64,000 bases of DNA from an uncultured Pirellulaceae bacterium. Lineage in GTDB: Bacteria > Planctomycetota > Planctomycetia > Pirellulales > Pirellulaceae. The DNA lies in NCBI GenBank assembly GCA_937928555.1, contig CALFWR010000021.1, positions 1 through 64,000 on the forward strand. The letters run 5' to 3'. Below the pieces are notes generated by a model. It did no database searches. It was given only the letters and a program-made list of their open reading frames with translations, and had not been told where the DNA came from. A program made the translations under genes and the position numbers. Within the stretch, counting starts at the first letter, position 1, and every line of letters starts with the position of its first letter. Positions 26,601-35,600 of this stretch are shown here, one piece after another.

Positions 26601-29600
26601 CGTCGTTGGCGTCGAACCACCATCGATAATCAGTTGTGCGGTGAACAGTTCGTCAAGTTCGACGAAGACGTCATCGTTGATATCGATTGTGATCGTACGT
26701 GTCAGATCCGTGCCCGAAACACCGCCATTGGCAGGGAAGTTCACCGTGCCGGTGTTTCCAACGGTACCGCCATCATTGTTGATAAAGTCCTCATTGGAGA
26801 CACTTGCATCCAGCGAACCCGCACCCGTTGCGGTGCCATCGCTCAGATTCAGGAACACATCGACATCGATATCGATTGGCTGTGACAGTTCGATGGTGAA
26901 TGTGATTTGACCATCACCCTCGTTGGCCTGAGTATTGACCACAGTGAATGTCGGCAAGTCATTATCGACAATCGCGATGGTCGCACTATCAGCGGCACCG
27001 TCGATCGTGATGTTCTGATCACCGCCGACACCATTGGTGCCCGGAACGGTAATCAACTCAACAGTAACATTTTCAGTATCTTCCTGAGTCAGGTTGTCGA
27101 TAACGTCAAGCGTGATCGGAGCTGAAAGATCACCGGCCGGGATCGTTACTTCGCCAAAGATGAATGGTCCAGCTTGCCCGTTGAGCGTAAAGTCAGCACC
27201 GTAGAACGCCTCTGTATTTGAGACATCGACTGCGAACCGGACAACCGTGTCGGTTGAACTCACTTCACTAAGCAGGACGACAAACTGACCATCGTTTTGA
27301 CCTTGAGGATCCGTTTCAGCTGCGTCCGGATCTGCCCCGTCTGCGGCGTCACTGGAAATCGAAACCGTAGCAACGTCATCATCAAGGATGGAAACCACAC
27401 CGGTTCGCTCTGCCAGGTCTGAGTGCAGCACAACCGCAGGGTTGTTGGCACCACTATCAACCGCCGTGGTGGTGACTTCGACCGTTTCGGTCAGTTCGAC
27501 AATCTCATCGTCCAGAGCGAAGACAATGAACGTCGCTTCAGCATCCTCGCCTAGCGAGAAGTCGGGGTCGATACCATTGAAAGCCGGAATCACAACCGTG
27601 TCGACAATGCTGCCAAAGTCAAAATCAGCACCCAAGGCAGCAGTTCCACCGGTCACAGCAAAGGTCACCTCGACATCGGTGTCGCTGGCCAGACGCTGGG
27701 TATTGTCGTCCTGATCCACCAGACGCAGAACGTATCTCGCCTCGTTCTGATCGCCAAAACCATCTTCCAGAGCAATTCCGTCCAGAACGTCCAGTTGCAA
27801 CTCACCAATATCGGTGTCCTCGATAACGATCGAGGACGATCCACCAGCGGTGATGCCAGGACTGCCAGTCTGAACGCCGTTGACGGTCAGAGTGGCCGTT
27901 TCGTCGTTCTCAATGATGAAGTCATCGAGCGTGACCAGGTCGATCAGCACTTCGGTCTGACCCGGAGCAAACGTGACGTCGTATACCGTGGCACTGCTAC
28001 CAACATTCGTCAGCGATGCACCACCGATTCCGGAAGCTCCGGCCAGCTCAATCACGTAGTCACCCTGATCGGTGGCTGTGTCAGCGGTACCAAACGGAGC
28101 CACGACCGCGTCACCGCCGAGCGTAAACCGGACGGTTGTCGCGGTTGTGCTTGGGTTGGACAGGGTCAGTGTGAACTGTCCGTCGTTCCCGGGGCTGTCG
28201 GGTTCGATCGCAACGCCATCGCTAACCGATGGTGTCACCGTCCCGCCATCATTATCAAAGATATTGACTGTGGCCGAGAGATCAGTGCCCAATACTCGGT
28301 TGGAAGCCGCGAAAACGGCGGTACTATCTACGATCGACGAACTGTTTTCGACCGCGGACGTCAGTTCACTGTCCAGGCCGGTCAAGGTTACGATCACAGT
28401 TTCCGGATCAATGTTTTGCTCGTTGAGCAGGTCATCGATCACATCCACATCCAGCAACACAAAGCTCTGGCCGGCTGGAATAACAATTTGACCGTCGATG
28501 GTAAATTCGCTGGAAGTACCTGCGTTAAAGGTCGTCGCTCCAGTGAACCCGTCCAGATCTGCAAAGTCCTGCGGATTGGTCGTGTTCGGATTAAGGCTAA
28601 TGTCATCACCCAACGATGCCGTTGTCGCCGTTCCAGTTACCACGTAGTTGACAATCGTGTCGCCAAACTGGAACGGATTGTCAATCGTGATCGTGAATTG
28701 GCCGCTGTCGCCAGCACCGGTTCCCGGTTCAGCCGCGTTTTCATCGGTGGCTGCGATACTGACACTGAACGTTTCATCATTGATCTCGACTCGGGCCACA
28801 TTCATGCCCATGCCTTCGACGTAGATGTCTTCCCAAGGATTGTCTTCGTCAAACTGGAAGTGAATCAAACCATCGTCATCGCCAGAACCGCCTCCATCAG
28901 TAGTGAAAGAACTGACCGATGATGAAGGAGCAACATCAAGTTCAATCTGCAGGTCACCGACAACACCATCGTTGTCATCAGCGTCGGTCATGTCTCCATC
29001 GAAGTCCCGATCGTCGGTCGCGACACCAAAGCTTGGGTCGAGGCTGAGTTGAACGTACTCGTCACCCACATCCAGCGGATTGGTAGAACTTCCCGGCGAT
29101 TCTGCCAGCAATTCCACGTCGATGAACTGTTGGTAGGCGCCTGAACCAGCACTGCCAGCGATTCCGCCGTTACCAGTGAAAGTGATTTCGCCAGCGTACA
29201 GGACTCCTGGCCCTGGAACGATATCAACGAATCCGGGAATCACGAAATCAGCACCAAAGGATGCGGTGCTGGCCGCATCCAGCAGGACGCGAACGGTCGT
29301 GTCGGTTTCACTTTCAATATGTTGGCCCGTCAACGGATTAACCAGAGAGACAACGAACTGACCGTCTTCACCTGGTGACGCACCTGGCTGGGTCGATTCG
29401 GTTGCATCGCCATTGTTTTCAATAATCACCTTGGCGACGTCGTTGTCGAAGATTGTGACCGTGTCGCTTGCCGAAGCACCAACGCCGATCACTGAGTTAT
29501 CCGTTCCAAGGACCTCGATGCGGACAAATTCGTTCGGTTCAACGATCGAATCATCCGCCACATTGACAGTGATCACCGCACCGGGGTTAAAGTTCCCTCC

Positions 29601-32600
29601 CGGAATAACAACCGTATAAACTCCTGGCGAAACCAATGTCAGATCGTTGGCCGCAGGCGCCGAAAGCGTGAAATCTCCGGCTTCAGCATCGGTTGTCACC
29701 CGAAACTCTACCGTCGTGTCACTGACACTAGGCTGCGTCAAATCGATATGGAACACACCCGGATTAAGAGCTTCGTCAACGCCATTGGTTTCTTTGGCAA
29801 TTGAATCGACAGCGTCAATGGAAACCTCTGCCGACTCGTCGTCAACAATGACCACGAATCCGGTGTCCTCATCAGTCGAGTAATTCGGATCGGCACTCGT
29901 TACGACGGTGATCGCAGAATTACTGGTTTGATCAAGGCTAACAATAACGGTCTCATCACCTTCAAGAACCGAATCATCGATAACGAATACCGATGGATTG
30001 GTGCCCAATGAATCCAACGCCGCTGATGAAGTTCCTGCCGGAATGAAAACGTTACCGTCCAGGGTAAGAATATCTTCGCCGTTGGTTGCCGTGCTGGCCG
30101 AATCAAAAACGTAGTTAATCGTGGTGCCCGACTGGCTGGTCACAGGATTGCCATTGGCATCCCGCAAGCTGACCACAATGTCCTTGTGATCGGCCGTTGA
30201 AGTTCCTGGCTCGCGTGCTTGACCCGGATCGCTATCCGTATCGTCGAGTGCTTCGGCAAGGGTGTTGTCAGTGCTGACAAACACGACCGCTGTGTCGTTG
30301 TCGACGATGTTCACTGACGCGTGCAAGTGCGTGCGAACATCAATTTCCAGGTGATTCAGGTTTTGAACACCTGGAAGTGCCGATACATCAGCAACAACTT
30401 CTGAAGGTTGTAGTGCCACAAACCCTGTCGCTGGCAAATCACCAAAGAACACACGGCGAATCGTCTCGACTCCGGCGCCGCCAGGTGAAGTGTCGGTCCA
30501 GTAGACAAAGTCGTTCTTCAGATCCAGGGCGATGCCGCTGGGGAATCCAGTGCCAGAACTGGCAATCGTCTGAAGGTTGCTTCCGTCAAGATCCGCACGC
30601 TGAATCGTGTCATTGGCTGCATTGGTCCAGTAGACCTTACCGCCTTCAACATCCAGGGCGATTGATTGCGGGCTGCCAGGATTGGTAGCAGAGAACTGAA
30701 CAATCGTCTCGATGCTGGAACCATCAAGGTTCGCTCGCGAAATGCGATCCAGACCATCGTCGACCCAGTAAATCACATTGTTGACTTCATCGATTGCCAG
30801 ATCATCCAGATCCGACACGCTGTCTGGCAGATCCAGCAGATCCTCGATCACGCCACTGCCATCCTTGCGTGCTCGGTGCAACTCGGAGGTATCTTCATCA
30901 ACCCAGTAGACAAAATCGCCGGCGACGACAATCCCGCGTGGATCAAAGGAAGTATCGACAATTCGTTCTGCAGTGCCGGCGATGACCCGTCCATCAAATC
31001 CAAGCTGGGCTCGGAAGATACCCTGAACGCCCGGATCGTTGCCGCTGTAGTAAATGAATCCCTCTTCTCGATCGATCGAGATTCCAAATGGATCCGAATC
31101 GCCTAAAACAAGGGCATCGGTGTTGAGAATCTGTTCCAGACCCGTGCCGTCAATATCAACGCGGCCAATGCCATCGGAACCGCCGATGCCAGTCACGTTA
31201 TCGGTGAAGAAGGCAAACCCAAGATGAATGTCTTCGTCGCCATCGACAACCGAATCCAACCACAGCGAAACCACTTCCAGATCTTCGATCTGGGTATCGT
31301 TGAAGGTATCAACGACCACCCTCACCGATTCTTCACCGGCCGGGATGGTGACCTGGAACTGGCTGCCGTCGGTGCTCGTTGGCGTCAAGTCGACGCCCGT
31401 AGCAGTTGTCAACTGATAGTCCGCGATCAGGTGGTTTTCAATCGCCACGTTCAACGAGAACGAATCAACGGTTGTGATGTTGGCATCATCAACAACGACC
31501 CGGATCGTGTAGGTGCCGGCATCGAGTCCGGCGGCAAACACGCTTGATGCAATTCCCAGCGAATTAGCCCCGGAAGTGCTAACTCCATCAAACACCTGGA
31601 TCGTACCCGAGCCCGAATCGAATCCGATGTCGACCAGATCGCCATCGTTGAGAACGGTAAACGTGAACGTGTACGTCGCATCGTCAACACCGTTGATGAT
31701 CGTGTGTGGCGTGCTTGCTCCATTGGGCGAGAAGAACAGCGAACCACCAAAGCCTGAGCCGGGGAATCCGTCAATATTCTGGAAGGCCGTACCGGTTGCC
31801 GTCTGGGCACCCAAGAATGGGGTTGCGGTATTATCGATTTCGAACGCGACGATTGTGTCGGTGTCCGAAGTCGTGGCCGTGGTGCCATCGGGGCCTCGCA
31901 AAGTAATGTCAAACCCGGCATCGACGTCGTCATTCAGGTTATCCGCACCATCAGAACTGGGTTTGACTTCGACAAAACCCGTATCGTTATCGCTGATCGT
32001 GACAAACGCGTTGGTTTTGACGAACTCAAGCGACTCCACGTTGTGGTCAAGATCGCCGAACAAAAACGATTCAGCGTCCAACGCTGAAGTCGAATCATCA
32101 AACACGTGCAGATCCAGATCCGAGTCGTCGTTGTCCGCAGCGAAGAACGAATTGCCGGCAAAGTTACCATTTTCGCGATGCGCTAGAGCATTGAAATCGA
32201 AACCACCTGATGTCCCGGCGACAACATTCCCGGCTACGTCCCTGAGCGTTTCGTTTTCGCCATGGAACAGGACGCCGTCGACTGGATTGAATCCAAGTGA
32301 ATCGGTCTGCCCACTGTCTGCCAGTTGAATGCCCCCCGAGATCGCACCGGTCGATTGATTGATCGTGTAAAGTACACCACCAAAGGTCACGCCACGCAGG
32401 GCGCCACTTCCATCAAATTCGATATCGCGGAAGTCATCGTCTCCAAGAGACCCGACCAGTTCGGCGATACCGGTAGCTGGATCAACGATGACCAAAGCAC
32501 GGAAAATGTCGTCTGTTTCGACAACGGCGTACAGATCATGTGTTCCCGGTTCCAAGGCCAGTCCAAAACCACCATTGACGGCCACGCCATCGATCGTAAT

Positions 32601-35600
32601 GGCAACCGAACTGTCAGTACTGCCATCATTGTTGAAATCGATGTTGTCACTGACGTCGGTATTGAGGACTCGCAGGAACTCATCATCCGGGCTAACCGAA
32701 TACAGATCCCTGCGAACGGTAACGTCGCCATCATTTGGATTCGCGGCCGTAACACTCTCGATCTGAATCGAGACACGTTCCAGATCCTCAATGATGTTGT
32801 CATCGGTGATATCCACGTTGATGATCGCATAGCCATCGGCTGCCGGAATCGTAACGGTTCCGGTCAACAAGGTGAAATCATCGCCATTGGTGGCGTCGCC
32901 ACCGATTTTGTACGTCACTGTCAAATCGCCATCGGCGGTTCCAATTTGGGCTCCCAACGGCGAGTCCGGATCAAAGACCGGACCATCCCCATCCAAGACA
33001 AATGGCAAGTGGACGATAAAGGATGCGTCAGCACCCCCTTCGGTGCCCGCAGGATCTAGGGCCTGAACCTGAACCGTTGGGTCAGGATGGATTTTGACAA
33101 CTGCCGAATCGCCATGCAGGCTGACTCCGCTGTTGGAAGAAATGATCGAATTGACTCCGACTTCGGCCTGCTCGACGAACTCCTCCAGAACGGCATCGTT
33201 GATCACGTTCAGGTCTACAAACTCGGAAGTTCCCTGGTTCGCAGCAAAGGTAACGACGGTTCCCGATAGGTTGTAGTCAGCACCCAAAGTCGCATCTGCA
33301 AAGACGCCATTGCCCAGCAAAACACCCAGATCAACTTCGACGGGCGCGTCGCTGAATCCGGTCAATCGAATTTCGAATTGGCCGTTATCATTGCCTTCTC
33401 GAGCGTAAGGATCCGACGCTTCGATAACGACTTCAATCTCGTCATCGTCAAAAATGGTGATCGACGCTTCCGTATCAGCCTCGCTATCGTCTACCTGGAC
33501 CTGCGTCGTCAAAGCGTCGGTGCTGGTCAACTGAAGATCGACCGTTTCGTCGCTTTCATTGGTCGGCCGATTGAAGTCATCAAAGACCTCAACGTCAATA
33601 TCTGCTCCCGACGATCCTGCCAGAATAACAACCTCGCCCGAGAGCTGGCGATAGTCCGCGTTGACGCCATCATTGGTCAATGCCGGATTGGCTGCGGAAC
33701 TTGGATTCAACACATCGTAGAACACGGTGATGTCGATGTCCGTGGTCACCAAATTGCCACTGGCATCAACCAGGTTGACCCGGAACTGGCCATCGGTATT
33801 TGCTTCCGCAGCGTCCTGAACGGCAACGATTTGAGCGAAAGCCAGGTCGTTGTCACGGACTTCAATCACATCGGTTGCCAGTTCCGGGTCGGTCGTGACC
33901 TCAATATTGGAATCCGACTGGTTGCGATAAATGCCCTCCAAAGAAACACGAACGAATTCGGTATTTTCAATCCCAAGATCATCCAAAGCCGCGATGTTGA
34001 TCTCGGCTGATGGTGTGAAGGCCGGGATGCGGACCACACCCTGCAGCCCAAACAGGTCATCGCTATTGGCAATTGTGGTGTCCGTTGAGGCGTTAAACAG
34101 AATCACGTCCCCGCCAAGGATGCTGCTCAGGTCAATGTCAGCCAAAATGGTCGATGGTGAAACACCAGCCGGGAACACCAGTTGGAAAATCACATCCGTA
34201 TCGGTGTCGCTGACGTGGGGGCTGTCGAGCGAAACGGTAAACACACCGTCCTGTCCGCCTTCCTGGGCAAAGGCCGTTCCATCAATCGTGACACTCGACG
34301 CATCTTCGTCGTCGATTGTGACAACGCTGGAAACGTTATCGATTGTGAAATCCCAGTCGCCCGAGTTTGGAGCGTCATCAATGGCCCCGTCGAGCGTGAG
34401 ATCGACCGATTCCTGATCTTCGATGATCGTGTCGTCATTTACGTCAACGGTGATGGTGACTTCCGACTGTCCTGCAGGGACGGTCAGCAGGAATACATTA
34501 GGAACGCTGGTCGATGTGATGCTACCGTTGTTGCTGACGACCAGTTCGTAGTCATCACCCAGATCAGCAGCACCTGAAACAGTAAATTGGACAACGGTGT
34601 CAATTGAGCTGGTGACCGGGGCAGCGTTGGTGCTGGATCGCTGCAAGCTGACGGTAAATTGGCCATCATTGGGGTTAGAATTGAACAGCGGATCTTCGTC
34701 AGCCTGGTCGTCATTGGCCACCAGATTTACGAAACCGGAATCGTTGTCGGTGATGACAACAGCCTCATCAATTTCGCCGCCTTCGTGGATGCGGATATCG
34801 GGATCGCGGCGCTCGAATCCAGTCAACTCAAAGTTAACGCTTTCGGATCCGAAGGATTGCGAGGTTCCGCCTTCCAGGATTGCGTCATCGATTGGGTCGA
34901 TGTTAAACGAAGTCGACGTTTGCCCAGCAGGAATCAGAACGCCTTCGTCCATGTTCGAAATCGAAACATGCAGCGTGTAGTTGCTGCCATTGAATAGTGG
35001 CAGCGTGCGGGTTTGCGCCGTGGGAAAGCCGCTGCCACCGTTCGCATTATTCCTGAAACGTGAAACTTCGATGAAGTAAGTGCCCGCGTCCAATACATCC
35101 GTACGAATGCGAGCATCCTGAACGCCGGAACTGCCAGCATCTCCAGCGTTGTTGTTGTTGCCGAAACGCGCATCGGCCAACTGGCCCGAGTCCGTGTTCA
35201 GGATCCTAAGATGCGAATTGAAGTTGGCGCCATCAATATCCGCAGTGATTCTGCCGTCCTCGTACAACACAACCTCAAAATAGTGGATGGCAGGTCCACC
35301 GGTCACCGAACCATTGATGGTGTTGTGTGCCTCGGTTGTCGAGTTCTGAATGTTTGGATCACTTTGTAGCGAAAAGAAACCATCAACCCGCTGTGCATTG
35401 GCAAGCGATGTGTTGCTGCCGTTGTCGTTGATCGTGGCGCGGAAGTCTGTGCCGGGAACCGCATCGCCTGTGATGTCAACGGACACCAAAACGTCCTGAC
35501 TGCTGGTGGTGGGAGCCCCAGGATTGTCAGCCGTTCGATCGGTTTTCAGCTCAACAACAAAGCCGCCCGAATCCTGAACACCTTCGTTGGCGTCGGCATC

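Noticed and set aside
27795-28922. A 375-codon plus-strand frame inside the giant gene, and several others of 100-270 codons there
   Set aside because: They are antisense to the continuous Calx-beta frame, have unnatural composition and no ribosome-binding sites or domains.
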